This document shows positions 35,701 to 50,700 of a stretch of 64,000 nt of DNA, in pieces. The stretch comes from CS3-C152 sp964347025 (lineage in GTDB: Archaea; Aenigmatarchaeota; Aenigmatarchaeia; QMZP01; QMZT01): positions 7,852-71,851 of the forward strand of contig CAYFWU010000003.1 in assembly GCA_964347025.1 (NCBI GenBank). Reading direction: 5' to 3'. Positions within the stretch are counted from its first letter, which is position 1, and each line of letters opens with the position of its first letter. Below the pieces are notes generated by a model. It had not been told where the DNA came from and ran no database searches. It saw nothing but the letters and a program-made list of their open reading frames with translations. The position numbers and the translations under genes are program-made.

Positions 35701-38700
35701 TTGAGAACGAATGGATTGTACTGGAAGATTTCGGAAGGCGAATATATATCAGTTACGTTGAATTCAGGACACTGTATGTCGAGCGTCACGTTCCAAACAG
35801 TCGAATAAGAAGATTTGTAGTAGTTATCACTCGCTGCAACAATCAACCTCCATTTCTGCTTGCCCGGATCGTAAGTACAGTCCGCAAGGAACTCATAATT
35901 CGCATACCCGCTAGCGTTTGTCGATGTACTTCCTTCCACGAGATAGCTTTCATCATACTCTGTTACCTCAACCTGTATGTTTGCGGATGGCCACGAACTA
36001 TTAACCAGATCTCCCCTGTCCGTGTCGTTGACCATCACCCTGAACCACGTCGAGGAGATTTTTGTCGTTGTCGTTTCATTCCCGTAGATATGTACGAACT
36101 GGATATCGTCCTTTTCTACTACCGTGGTGTTATCATCATTAAAGTAATCCCCGGCATAAACCGTCGTCGTTCGGTTGTTGCCCTCTGTATCTGTTGCATT
36201 GAACTTGAAGTACCACGTATCTATATCCGTGTATGTGAAACTCTTGTTCCACGAAAGCATCTGATTATTGCAGTCTTCACAGATCTTTGACCCATCAACC
36301 TGTTCCCATTCTCCTGTTGAGTTCTTGATCCACAGCCAAACCGTTACATTATCTCCTATATCCGTTACATTAACGGTGAAATTCCTCGGTATGGACCAGC
36401 CATCCGAACGAACGGTGACATTCGCATATCTAAGCATCGGAATCATGGTCAGATAGAAGGCATTCTCTTTGAAATAAGTTCCGTTGTTGTAGTAATCCTT
36501 CTTTGAGATCATGGTTACGTTATACCATCCAGATAGCTGACCTGATGAGTTCCATTCACATGTATAATTGTTGCCTGTTGTATTCGTTACCCAGGTCGTG
36601 TTACTCGGGCAGTAGTGGGTTCCTCCTACGCTTGAGTTTATTATGAACCTCACGCTCGCGTTTGCGATAGGCGCGTTAGAGCAGTTCCCATCCGTGACGT
36701 TACCGACAAACGTTATGTTCTGATATGCCTCGTAAGTTTCTCCGTTTGGTGATGTGATGTTATTCTTCAAGAAACCGTATATCGTAACATTGAATTCGCT
36801 GGATTCATTATCCTTGAAACACGTATCATTCGTGATGTTCATCTTCCACTGGCGAATCCCTGGAGTGTAATTACATGTGGCGTTGAAGTCATACGAATAA
36901 TTCTGGCCGGGTGTTACCTGCACGCCGGAATCCCAGTGCGTGGAGTTCAGCATGACGTAAAGGTAGACTGAAGGCCCTGTGGTGTTCACAGTGGAATCGT
37001 AATCATAAACGTACGTAGCGAGGGTCGTGGTATCCGATCTATTAACTTCTGATCCATCTCCTGTTAGGTGTTCTACTGACACCAGATCCTTCTCCACGGT
37101 GTGGTTAATGATGGTTGAGACATTCGCAATGTTAGAATGATCATCTGTGGCGTTGAAGTAAACAAACCATGTCGTGAGATCTGATTGATCTGCAACAGAG
37201 CAGGAATAGGATTTGTTGAATATGAATTTGGTATCATTGGTTTCATTGTATTGCTTCTCCTCCTGGTACTGCCAATCACCGGTCTTTGTCGAATTAAGCC
37301 AGAAGTATACCGTTACGGTATCATTATCCTCATCGGTTACATTCACTGTGTAATTATACGTTCGGTTCCACCCGCCTGATGATGGAATAACAGTTGGCTC
37401 TTCCAGAATAGGAGCGGAGGAAAGATAGAAGCTCACATTCTTGATATCGTAGTTGTAATAACTCTTGTTCGTGTAGAATTCAACGAGGTAAGTTCCAACC
37501 TCTTTGTTTGTTGTATCCCACGTACAGTTGTACCATCCATCTGTCTCCTCAACCAGACCGTTCGATGAGTTACACTGGTAGGTTTTACCATTCTCCTGGT
37601 TTGTCAGGTTGAAGTAGATCGTTCCGTCGCTTATGAGATTGGTTATGTTGTTGCTGCATGCATATTCATCGCTTACATGCGCCCTCAGGGTTACGTTCTC
37701 AATGCCCTTCGTATAGTTCGTGTTCCCATCCGGCGTCTGGATGGTATTATTAAGGTCGCCCCATATGGTCACATTGAATTCAGAGGATTCTGAATTAAAC
37801 CAGCACTGGTCATTCGTGATATTCATCTTCCACTGACGGACCCCAGGCGTGTAGTTGCAGTCAGGGTTGAGGTTAACCCTGTAATGTGTCCCGTTCTCCG
37901 TTGCATTCATTTCAATCCAATCATTCTGGTCCTTCTTCACCCATGCAGAGAACGTATCATTCCCTATACCAACCGTGTAATTATTCGTATCACTGTCCCA
38001 TACCTGCACAGACAGCAGAACAGTGCTACCAGGCTGAGAATCAGAACGATTCACAACAGAATTATTTCCATCCCCACCGTAGTTCACGCTTGTCGTATCC
38101 TTCGTGATGTTATGCCAGCCTATAGACGTATTCTCCACATTCGAATTTTCATCGCTCACGTTGAAGAAGAACGTCCAATTACCCAAATCGGTAGGACAGG
38201 TATACGTATAATTGAACCATGCAAAGTAATCCGAACAATTCTCACACTGCTTCTGACCAGAGGCCGTCCATCCAGATGTGGACGTGTGATTCCTCCAGAA
38301 ATAAATGTCAACCGTGTCGTTGTCATCATCCGTTACGTTAACCGAATAATTATACCACTTACCCCATCCCCCATTACCTCCTATACCAACCGGAGAGACA
38401 TTCAAATCCTCAAGTACAGGAGAGGTCGAAAGGTAGAACGTAATCGAATCCGAACCATTGTTATAATAGTTTTCGCTGGATACCATCTCCACATCATACC
38501 ATCCGAATTCCCCATTAGACGTGTTCCAAGAACAATTGTACCAACCATTCGTTTCTTCGACAGCAGTACATGTCGTAGACGCCCCTGTCCTCTGGTTAGT
38601 AAGGTTGAAGTAGACATTCGCCAGACCTGTCATGTTGTTATCGCAGTCATCTTTTATCTGACCCTTTAACGTTATGTTGCCCTCTCCTTTCGTGAAGTTG

Positions 38701-41700
38701 ACAGATCCGTTTGGCTCCGTGAGGTTGTTTAAGAGATCGCCGTATACGTTTACATAGAAAATGGATGAGGACTTGTTCTCATAGTATGGCGAATCCGTGA
38801 CATTCACCTGCCACATCCTCTGACCCGGAATGTATTCGCATGTTGCATTGAAGTTGATGTAGTAATAGGTCGAAGTGTTCTCCTCGGAAAGATCCTTGAA
38901 TGATCCGCTCTCATTCTCAACGTAGAAGTGTATTTCACTAGATAAGAAATCCAGCGTGTAATTGTTCACATCGGTATCGTTTATTTGAACGGAAAGGGTG
39001 GTTTCATGGTTTGGACGCGAATCCGAACGGTTTATACTTACTCCATCCCCTTGAAGAACGTCCACAGTTATGTTGTCTCTCTCAACAATGAAGCTTCCTG
39101 ATGTCGTGTTACCGAATCCCGCGGTATCATTCAGATCAAACCTGTAGTACCATGTATCCACATCGTATTTAGAAAAGTTGATCTCGAAGTATCGAAGGGT
39201 GTAACCTTGTGAGGTATTGTCACAGTTCGTGCAGTTAGCCGTCCCGTTCAGTGTCCATGGTCCGGCGTCTTTCCTCAACCAGAGACTTATGTTAACAGTG
39301 TCGTTGTCCTCATCCGTTACATTCACAGAGAAGTTGAAGGGAGATTCGCCCCACCCTCCTGCGGAAGGAATAACCTGTGAATCGATTATATCGGGAGTGG
39401 ATGCAAGGAAGAATGCGTTCTCCTGGTAATCTGTCCCGTTCCAGTGGGAAGCATTTTTAGAGAACATTGTTACGTTATACCATCCCAGAGGTGAACCTAG
39501 TATATGTGGACCGAAGGATTCGCACTCCCAGTTGGTTCCAGTGAAGCTCGCGTTGCAGTAGTAAGAATACGTTCCATGGGTTAGGTTGAAGTAGACCTCC
39601 TCCAGCTCTCCCATATTCGTTCCGCAGTCATCCTTAACGTTCCCCACTATCGTCATGTTCTGACCGCTCTCATTCGTGTGGTTGCCGATCGAGAACAACG
39701 TATTTATGAGCGAACCCATCAGGGTGAAGTTTATGGCTTCCGTAACGTTATCGAAGACATAACTGTCACCCTGGCTACCTCCCCACCATCGATGAACGCC
39801 AAGATAGTATTTGCTCTTATCAGCACACCAGCTTGTGTTTGTCATGGTTCTGACCAGATGACCAGTTGCATTAGTGTACCAGTAATCCCCAGGACCAAGA
39901 TTTTCATCTTGACCATACGTATATGCGGAAAACCAGATCCTTCCCTTTGTTCCCAGCGGAGGGGCTGACATGTTGTCCGTGTCATACATGAGAACAGTGA
40001 AATTGATTTCGCTCTGATTTCTGTTAATTATTGCATCCGCTGGTGGGTATTCGTTAGAGACGTTAACGTTGTCCTTTTCCACAGTGTACGAATGTTCGGG
40101 GGTTTCACTTTCCCCGTCAGGATTGGTTGCATTGAAGAAATAATACCAGGTACCCATCTGTGTCTGGTTATAATCATACGTCATGTTAACGTTGTACCAA
40201 TCATTGCAGAAGGTGCAGTTATACTCATCAATCATTGTGTAATCCTCGAAGCCAGAGACATCCGCTGATTTATGCCACAAGCGGATTGTCACGTTCCTTC
40301 CGAACCTGTCCCTCACCATCACAGTGAAATTCCACTCCTCTCCCCATCCTCCTCTATCCCTGCTGACGTTTCCATTCACCCAAACCTCCTCATTCTCGAG
40401 CAGAGGTTTGTAATAGTAGACCTTTACCTTGGTGAACAGATCCTGCTCCTCCTCGAATAACTTTCCGTACTCCCAGGTGTAGTTCAGTTTCGTTACCGTA
40501 ACGTTCGTGTCGGGATTCAATGTTCCATCAGCATGGGAGTATACATGTATGTCTTGGTATATGGGACTTGCCGACAACGATCCCAAGAATCTCTCCTTCT
40601 CATCAGAATCCACTGTGTAGTTGGACCAGAACTCACCAGAAGCCGAACCGAAGGAATAGTTCTGCCAAACCAGTTTGTACACGCTTGCACCATCCTCTAT
40701 CGATACGTTCGCTTCACCGATCGTGAGGTTCGTTCCAGTAAAGTCATAGTTAACCAAGAAATGTATCTTATTCAACTTCTCATACGGTTGGGCAGGATGG
40801 CTGAAGCCATACGAAGTGGTCGTGGTATTGGAAGAACCTGTGGAACCTATGTAAGTGGTATTGGTGTAACCTTCTGAGCCTCTGGTATCACGGACACCCC
40901 TCGTTCGGAAAACCTTTCTACCCGTATCCGTGCAGTTCAGTGTAAAGTTAAGGTAGGTCGACTTCCTGCTGCCTATATTCGGGACGTTCCAGACAATCTC
41001 GTTGTTCGACTCGTTGTAACTCCCTCCCTGATAAACATCCGTTACGTTACAGTCCGGAGAAACGAAAAGGCTCGCATTCCACTCATTCGATGTGTTTACA
41101 TCCCCTATATTCACAACCTTGAGAGAATAGTTGTACGTCACGTTTGGCTGTATAGAACGTGGCTCTGGCCACGGATTTTCAGATCTCTGGTAGACAATTA
41201 AATCGAATTCAAGATGCGACTCGCTTGAATAATTCATGGTGGTTATCTCGAAAGTTTCTCTCTCCACTATCCCCTTGTACCCCCATGATGCATTGTACCT
41301 GAAGTGTCCTACGGTTGAATACGTATTTGGGGATATCGCTTGATATGAGGCGACACTGTAGTTGTTAACACCGAACGTTTCATTATCTATGTACCAGCTT
41401 ATTACGTTGTTGTCCAGATCTATGTTTGGAGGAGAAGTTTCCGTCCCACCGGTAAGGGTCGGGTTGGCCGGGAACCATCCGGTGGGAACGATTTCCCTGA
41501 GAATCACGTCATCCTTCGGGTTACCACAACCTTTGTTGTGTATAACGAGCGAGGATTCGAAAACCTTGTTCTTGTCCACCTTCATTGGCGTTTCCCTTAT
41601 GACCTCGAATATCGCTATATCATCGTCATTCTCTATCGAGAAATTTTCGCTCCTTGATTTCTGAAGATTATTGGGGTATGTGTAATTAACGGAAACGTTC

Positions 41701-44700
41701 AGTGTGAAGTTACCATTCGTATCATCTGTAGTCAGATTAAAGGAGAGTGTCGTGTTTCCCCTCTCAGAAATGTTTAACAGAGTGTAAGCAGGTGAGATGC
41801 CCCAGCCGGAAGGTTTATTCACAGTTACGTTGTACTGAATCTTATCAGTGAAAGGATGATAGACCGTTATGTTCAACTCCTCTGTTGTGGAGTTACAGAA
41901 GTATGCAATTACGTAAGGGTATACGCTCACATTCCCCACGACGAAAACCTCGCTTCTGGAATCTTCACCCAGCGAATATGTTAGATTGGCCTTCACAATG
42001 TAATCATCCTCATCCCATCCCGTGGTGTTTATGTCGGTGAAGTTCTCGTATGCACTCGAGCCCGCAGGTACGTTAATGTTCGTGTGCATTGAATAGTTGA
42101 CAACATAACCGGATGAATTCGTGATGTTCAGACTTACATTCACATCGTATGCGGTATCCATAGAACTCGATATCTTGACAGTCACATTGAAAAAGCTGTC
42201 CCCTTCCTCCATACCGTTGGTTTCTTCCCCTCCTATCCTTTTGACTATATCTGTTATCTGCACCTTCGGTTTGTAATAAGCCTCGAAAGTTGCGTTTCTG
42301 AACGTCAGGTTGTTGTCTCCGACGTTCTTTATTTTAAAGCTGCAGTTCCCGCTTTCATTGGTCCTCATCTGACTTTTGAACACAGGAACGAAAAACTCAG
42401 AAGAGCCAAGTTCATAAGAATGTAGTATATCGGTCCAGCCGGTTGAGTTGTAGACATAGACTCTAGCTTTCGTATTCCCTGTCCAGTTTACAGTCAGATT
42501 CCCTGTCCTGTAGTGGCTCGCAGGGCAGGGGAAACCGAAAACAAGTTCTCCATCACTCGTTATGTTACTCTCCTGATCTTGGTAGTAGCTCTTCCCTAGA
42601 AGTTTGTAAACATTTATGTTCTTATTCAAGGTATCGTTCAGCCCCTCGCTAGAATTGGCGAAAACAGAGAAGTAAGTTGTGGAGTTGTAGGAAGTGATGT
42701 TTATGGTCCAGTTGGTAGTTTTCGAAGAGTCAGATGGGATCGTTCCAAGATTACGCGTTTTGCTGGGGAAAACACCCCAGTCAGGGGGGACGTCTATCGT
42801 TGCGTTAACATCGCTTGCCGCTCCCTGTATGGCATTTACAGTCGCTTCGACAACGAAGGTTTTGTTCTCGAATATTTCATACGCAGAGTCTATGCTGCTC
42901 ACCGTCAGGGCTGCCTCGCAACCATACGTCTCGACAGTAACGTTGTACTCTCCTGACGGAGGATCCTTATAACACGAATCATCAGGGTCTATATACCCCC
43001 TCCAGTTCTGTTTCTGCTGGTAGTAATCGCAGGTGGGGATGAAGTAGTAGACAACGTGTCCTGTCGAATTCGTCGTGTTGGAATCAGGAGTTCCTGCAGG
43101 ATAGTACTGCGATCCAATCCCGTATTTCGTGACGTTGAATTTGATCGCAGCGGAGGAGTAAGACGGATTGTATGCTGGCTGGTTGCTGTCGGTATCGTTT
43201 ATGAACAATACGAACTTTGCGGCTGTTGAGTTCGAAACGTTCGATGAATTGTAGAATGCGTTGCTCTCATTCCCTTCCACGTATATTATCTGTATGTCAT
43301 TCTTTTCCAGAATGAACGAGTTATCATCATCAACGTACTCCCCGTCAGCGACACTGGTATCATCATAGTTCCCGTTCAGATCAGTGGCATCGAACTTGAA
43401 GAACCAAGTCCCAATATCCCCGCAGGAGAAGTTGACCTCCCAGTATGCAGTGAAGTTCGAGCATGATGTACAGTTAACGGCATCCCCAATCTGGTTCCAA
43501 CTCCCTCCAGATTTCATCCCATAAAGCTTCGTGCTTACATTATCTCCGGCCTCATCCGTTACCTTCACAGTGAAATTGAACGTTCTGCCCCACCCCTCCT
43601 GCCTTGGTGTGACATTCGCGTAATTCAAAATTGGAACAGTTGATAGATAGAAGGTGTCTGGAGGATATATGCTTGTCTGATTGTCATAATAATACGTTTT
43701 ATTTACAACAAAAGTAACATTATACCATCCTTCATTCGCTCCTGACGAATCCCAGCCTCCCTGATAGAAACCGCCTCCCACACCCGTTGGCGTGAAGTTA
43801 CCAGAGAATCCTGTTGTGGTTAGATTGAAGGAGGTGGTGGCATAATCTATCAGATTACCACAATCATCCAGAACTTTGCCCTGGTGGAAGATGTTATCTC
43901 CCCACGTATAGTTCTCAGAACCATCCGGTTTTAACACGCTCAGGTTAAAGTCCCCCCTCACAGTCAGGTTATAAATAATAGACTCATTTGCAAAATAACA
44001 CTGTTCAGATGAATTTATCTTTACGTACCATTTCTGTTGACCAACTGAATATTCAGGACCGGGGTCTGCTGAACAGTTTGGGTCAAAACCATAAGTTACA
44101 TTCCCGTCACTATCTGTCTGTAGATCATGACCGTCATCGTAAACGTAACCAGGGGGGCCGGTATAGCTTATCCATAGCGTTACATTCACACCTGCTGACA
44201 GGTATGTGTTGTTTTCGTCCCTCAGCCGAAGTTTAAGCACATCTATCTGGGTACCGCTCCTGTTAGCTGTGGATTCGTTCCCTGACAGATGTTCGAATAT
44301 TACGCTGTCCCTTGTCACCGAAAAGCTCTGCGGGCTTGTTGCGTTAACTGTACCGTTATAGTTCGTGGCATTGAAAAAGAAATATTTCGAATCGTCTATA
44401 TCCCCGCATGAAAAGTTGTGCGTGAAATTCAGCTGCTGCCAGCCCCCGGGTGGTATTGTATAGTTATCCTCTGCTATGTAGGTCCATGGACCTGTTGAAT
44501 CGGGCCCAGCCCAGAGGAAGACAGTAACGTTATCCCCGCCAGTAGTGTTCACAGTAACGTTAAATGTAAAGGTAGTCCCTCCCCACGGGCCTGACGGTGG
44601 GCTCTGGGTAACATTTTCAAGAAGTATGCTAACTGGCGGAAGTTCGTTAACGTCAAAAATATCGTTTCCAGACGTTTCATCTTCAATTTCGCCTGTTACA

Positions 44701-47700
44701 GTGTTGTTCATCTTGAATTTATAACGCCATGTTCCGGTGTCTGAATCGGTGAAATTGCAATACCAGTAAAAGGTTTCATTAATGCAATTATCACAAATCA
44801 TAGGAGTTTGATTCACACATGAATAATAAGTGTACTCGTTAAAGACGCTGCCACCTGGCGGTCTTAAATAAAGCGTTATATTCATTGGCGTGTTATCACC
44901 TGAGATGGCCACAATAGAAAAATTCCAGTTTTTATAGGTGTAGTACTCTGAGGTTGGATCTACGGACTGATTGAAAAGGTCTCTATAGGCATTGAGGAAG
45001 AATGCATTAACAAGGGTGTCAGAACCGTTCCAGAATTTTCCATCCTCAGTGCCCTTTGAAAAGGCGCTGACAGTTACGTTGTACCAGCCAGTGGGGGCGT
45101 CTATGGGCAAACTTCTCGTACAGGAGAAGCTACCCGAAGGTGTGCAATTATATTCAGTAACACCCTGTATAATTTTGTATATAACACCAAATTTAGCGGT
45201 GTCTGATTTCTGAGCGCTGCAATCGTCTATGACGCTTGAGGTGAAGTCTATATCTACATTTTGGGTGTAGTTCTGGGCTCCTGTGGGCGAATCTAAAGTT
45301 GAATTGGATAGATCTCCCATCAACCAGAAAGGTATTACCTCCGTGTAGTTGTCTTTCCAGCAGTCCTTTGAATAAAGCCCTGCTCTCCAGTATTCCTGAC
45401 CCAGATAGTATCTTGAATCTCCGCACCACTGTGATAAGCCCATCGTTCTGTTCATGTGTCCTGTTCCGTTGGTGTCTCTGAAAATAGGCGAATCAAATGT
45501 GGTGTTGTCGTTGTAGAAAGAAATCCACACCCTTCCGAATTCGGACTGGTTCGCAACACTTTCATTCGTGTCCGTATCATTTATTTGTACCAGGAATAAA
45601 CTGTTTTCTGTTCTGTTTATGGTGATGTTCCATGAAGGTGATACGTTATAAACCTTTGCATCGTCCTTTTCAATATAGAAGGTTAACTCTGTCGTTTCGT
45701 TTACCAATCCGCCATCATCCGATGCATTGAACTTGAATTTCAAATAAGTCTCTTTTTGAGCGCAGGAAAAGTTTGTGGTAAAGTTTATTAAATAACCAGG
45801 TTGCGTAGTTGGCGCTGGGACGATTTCTTGGTATATCTGATTCCAGGTATCGTATGGTGGTTCTGACCACCAGCCGTCAACAGTTACGTTACCTCCTTCC
45901 GGGTCCCAGACGTAAACCGTGAAGTTAAATATCTCCCCCCAGCCAGCTTGGCTGGGTTCAACAGACTCATTCTCTAACCTCGGATTGGTATTCAAAAAGC
46001 CTATCATGAGGAACAAAGGTTGGCTGTCAGAAAAACTTCTGCCATGAGTCCATTCATAGGCAAGCTTGGTTATCGTGATGTTTCCGAATTCATCATTTGT
46101 TCCATCTGTATGAGAATAAACCCCGATGTTGCGATCCGCTTCTTCGAAAACTTCTCGTTCCTCATCAGTTAAAGAATAATTGGACCAGACCTGACCGGCT
46201 ACATCAGCGAAGGAATAGTTTTGCCAGACCAGCTTTCGAACGTCATTATCATCACTTATGTTTGCATAACCCTCTCCTATCGTTAGATTGTAGGCAGACC
46301 AATTGTAGTTGATCAAGAAATCTATTTCAGACAACTTTTGATAATGCTCCCCTGGTTGGGTGAAGGTACGGGTCGTGCTGTTACTGCAGGTGGAACCCGA
46401 GCACCCGAAATTTAAATCATCGACATAACTGGTGGAATCTCTAGTGTCATTAGTTCCTATTGCCCTCAATATGTACGATCCTTCTTGGGTGCAGTTCATG
46501 TAGAAGCCGAGATTCGTACTATTTCCGGCCCCCAGGGATCCAAGCTGCCACGTAAGCTTTCTTTCGGTTTCATTCCAGGTAGCAGGATCGTAGGCTGAAA
46601 CATTACATTCTTCCGGTATCGTAAGGGTTACATTCCATGTGTTGGCAGAAATATTAAGATCGCCTACGTTAATCACTTTTAGGGTATAGGATATGTTGTA
46701 TTCTGGATTTGCTGATCTCTTCTTCCACCCCCCTGAGGTGAGGTCGAATGTCAAATGGCTTTCATCTGTGTAGTTCATTGTTCTGACTTGGTGGGCTGGG
46801 GTCTCGGTTATGTTTCTGCTGCCCCATGTAAGGTTATACCAAAACATTCCTGTCTGGCCAGTATCCAGATCAGAGAGAACCTTATAAGCTGCGATTTTGT
46901 ACATGTTGGCAGCTATGTCGCCAAGATCACTTGCAGACCATCTGACCTCCCTTTCAGGTACGTCCACCTCTCCGGCTGTCACGCCATCCAGAGTTGGAGC
47001 ATAAGCCACCCAACCGGTTGGCAGCTTTTCGGTAAGATAGATATTTGTGGCTAAAGCACAACCCTTGTTGTGAATAACAAGACGAGAAGCGAAGTCCGTG
47101 TTGTTCCCAACTTCTCCTGGAGTCTCCCTGATTATCTCCAAAACCGGGATGGAGTCACCGGCTTCTATGGTGTAATTCGCTTCCCTGTATTTATCCAGAT
47201 TATCGGGATAGGTGTAATTGACGCTTGCATTTATCACGAAATTTTGGCTAGTCCCTGCCTCTGCGGTAAGGTTAAAGCTTGCGACATAATCACCGGGCTC
47301 GCTGGCGTTTATAAGAACGTAATCAGGTTCTAACACCCAAGAGCTTGGGACCTCAAGGGTTACGTTGTACTGCAAATCATCCGTGAATGGATGAGAAACC
47401 GTGACGTTAAACTGCTCGGTCGTTGCGTTGCACATGTAAGGTTGGCCTTTTGCTGAAACAGGAACCGTTTTGAATATGAAATCTTCCTCCCTTTCCACTG
47501 GTTCGCTGATATTACCGTTAACATATGATCCTATCTGATAGTCATCTTCTGACCAGGTGGAAGTATTGATGCTGGTGAAATTAACCAGTATGGTTTCGTT
47601 ATTTGGAAGTGTAATGTCAGTCTGCGTGCTGCTGTTGACGACGTAACCGGTGGAGTTGGTGATGTTTAAAGTCACGTTAATCGAGTAAGAGATGTTAAGG

Positions 47701-50700
47701 GTGTTTGCTATCTTTACCGTCACGTTGAACAAACCGTCTCCCGACTCCATCCCATATGTCTCCACCCCATTTTTCTTTGGCACGATATCCTGAACCAGAA
47801 CCACGGGTCTGTAATAAGCCTCTAAGAAAAGAGAGTCCACCATAAGGTTGTATGTATCCATGTTCTCGATTTTTATTTGGCAGTATCCGCTGCCGTTAGC
47901 TGCTATCTGATCCTCGAGTATGGCGATCTTCGTCCTTTCTGCAGTGTCGTTGACGTATTTTCTCAGAATCTCATTCCAACCCGTTCGGTTTAAAGCGTAA
48001 ACCCTTGCAGACGTATTCCCTCCATTTGATTCCCAGTGGACCGTTAAATTCGCAACCCTGTAGATTCCGGCTTCGCAGGCCCATGAAGCAATTAATTCCT
48101 TCTCACTGCTTATTTCAGCTTCTACTGTATTATCATCCAAGCTCTCCCCAACGGTCACATTGGTGACATTAACTTTACTTAAAGCACCTTCCGAATAGGT
48201 ATCATTTTTAACTGTTGCATACTTCGGGGTTGAGGCCGGCGAAACTTTGTAAGCAATCAATATTTGGGAATCGTTATAATCGGAGTTGTCCTCTTCATTT
48301 TCCCCTGTAACGTTCACAGTGAAGTTTGAATACGAGTTGGGCAGAATTGTCCATGTCACTTTCTTCACTTCTTCCCATCCCAGATCCCCTACCTGTTGGG
48401 TAACAGACGGCCATATCTGCCAGCCTGAGGGAACCACAAGGCTGAGATTTATTCCTGTTGAAGAACCCGCCGTGCTATTTACGGTCGCGTTCACCGTAAA
48501 GTTCATGCCCTGGAAAACCTCTTCAGGAGCGAGAACTTCCGTTACATTAGGAACACCAATTCCCGAAAGCTCAAAGGCCGGATCCTTAAGGTGAGTGCCG
48601 TTCCAATAATAACTGACATTCGATGCGTTCATCTCCACAGAGCAGTTAAGGTTGTATTCAACAACCTCAATTGAATCCCACGTGCAGTTATAGGTCCCGT
48701 TCCCGAGGTCGGTTATTGCGGAAGTGCAATCGTAGGAGTAATCGCCGCATGTTATGTTAAAGAAAACGTTTGCACCTGTGATGTAGTTATTGCAGTCATC
48801 AAGCAAATCTCCGATAATCGGAATTACGTCTCCTATCTGGTATGATGTGTAAGGCATCGTGACATTCGGCTCCAGATCTCCGTAAACCGTTACATTATAG
48901 ATCGATTGACTCTGAACATCATCCTTGAAATAATCGTAGGCATCGTCAAGGGTATAGGCAAACCAAGTCTGGTTACCAACGTCGTATAATGGATCGCAGC
49001 CTGGGTCAAAACTTAGATTGGAATAACCAGCTGAACCAGTCAAAACCACCATCTGATCAGTTCCGCTGTCCTTATGATAGTTGGTGTAATTCGTCCCGTT
49101 CACGGTCACGTTAAAGTAGATGTTTTCCTGAATCGATGAAGATGCATATTGACCGCGATCAGTGTCAAAGACGTCAACCCAGAGGGGAACTGTCTGGCTC
49201 CCGGACCTGTTCACGGAAACGTCCCTCGGCGTGTCTTTCCTCTCAGGGGCCTCGCAGAAAATGGTTAAATTCTCCACGTGTTTTACATATCCAGAAATGT
49301 CGTTTTGCGTTACATTCGATGTTATGTTGATTACGTATGCATCCTCGCTAGGACACATGATCCTCATCTTGAATGTCAGATAGGCCTTCGCCAAAGATGT
49401 GTTAAATTCATAACCATCTATCATATCATTTACACAATTGACGCAGGCATATTGCCAATAAAGTTCTGTGTATGTTCCATTGGTGGTGGCATGGTGTGTA
49501 ACGTTTTGGTTTCCCCTGCCATGGGCCTCGATTGTCCCTGGTATGACCCAGCCCGCTGGTATGGTGATGTTTGTCCTGAAGGACGTTACCTCACCAAAGC
49601 TTGAGGATTCCGTGAACACCCACATCGGAAGAAGGACATCAACAACCTGCGTCCTGTTCGCCTTCCGGTCCTCATAGGACCACCAGTCATGCGGAGACGC
49701 GCAGTAATCAGAATCCTCCGCATTGAGCAGGCTGTCACCCTGATCCAAATCAATTCTCCATGCGACTCCTTCACCGTTGTTGGGAACGATTCCTGAAGGA
49801 TAGTTCACGGTATAAAGAGTAGTACTGTCGTTAAGCCAGATAGTGGCGTTCTGTCTGCATTGTCCTAATGTTTTTTCGTTGTTGTTACCAACATCGTAGA
49901 GAAGTGCCCAGTACAGCTCGAACTCATGAGGTTGGATTATGGTGGTGTTTTCGCTCCCTCCGGCCGGGGTCCCCCAGTTAAGCTGATACCAGTATTGGTT
50001 GTCCGTGTTAACTGTAGGGGACGTAAATTTCTCGTAGTAGGCGTCAACGGTAGGCGTATCCAGCAAATCTGTATCCTCTGCGGGATAATGCCACATATAC
50101 CTCACGCCGGTGACGTTAATCGGTTTATCCCCCCAGTTATAAACGATCACATGTTTGTATTCCCCTGTGGGGCAGTTTGTATTCCTTTCGCCCTCCCTTG
50201 AATGGGACTCGACAAAGGCCTTTGTTTCATCAGGATGGTAGCGGGTTCCGAGAACGATGTCGTCCTTTTCCAGGTCAAGCCTGCCATCTACAGCAGGTCC
50301 GGGATACACCGTACTCTCGGCTTTGCCGTCTGCTGTCTGCGAAGCGTTTACCCTAAAATACCATAGGTTATAACTGTCGTATTCTGTTGATGAGAATTCA
50401 CGATAGAATTCCACTTTTTCATTGCTGGGTGTTCCTATAGCTCTACATTCTCTGATTTCCCAATTCCCTCCGCTGTATTTTTCCTGAAGACATATGGTGA
50501 CATCCGCGGTATGGGTAACGTATGTTCTAACCGTGAAATTCTCTCCCCAGCCACCCTTTCCGGTAGAGCCGTCATTTGGTATAATGATTGAATTATTGAG
50601 GATCACCGGCGGTGTTACGGAAAGATAATCCTCTTCTGTCACCTCATCATCCAAATAACATGTCTTGTTTGAGTACATGGTCACGTTGTAATTCCCGCCT

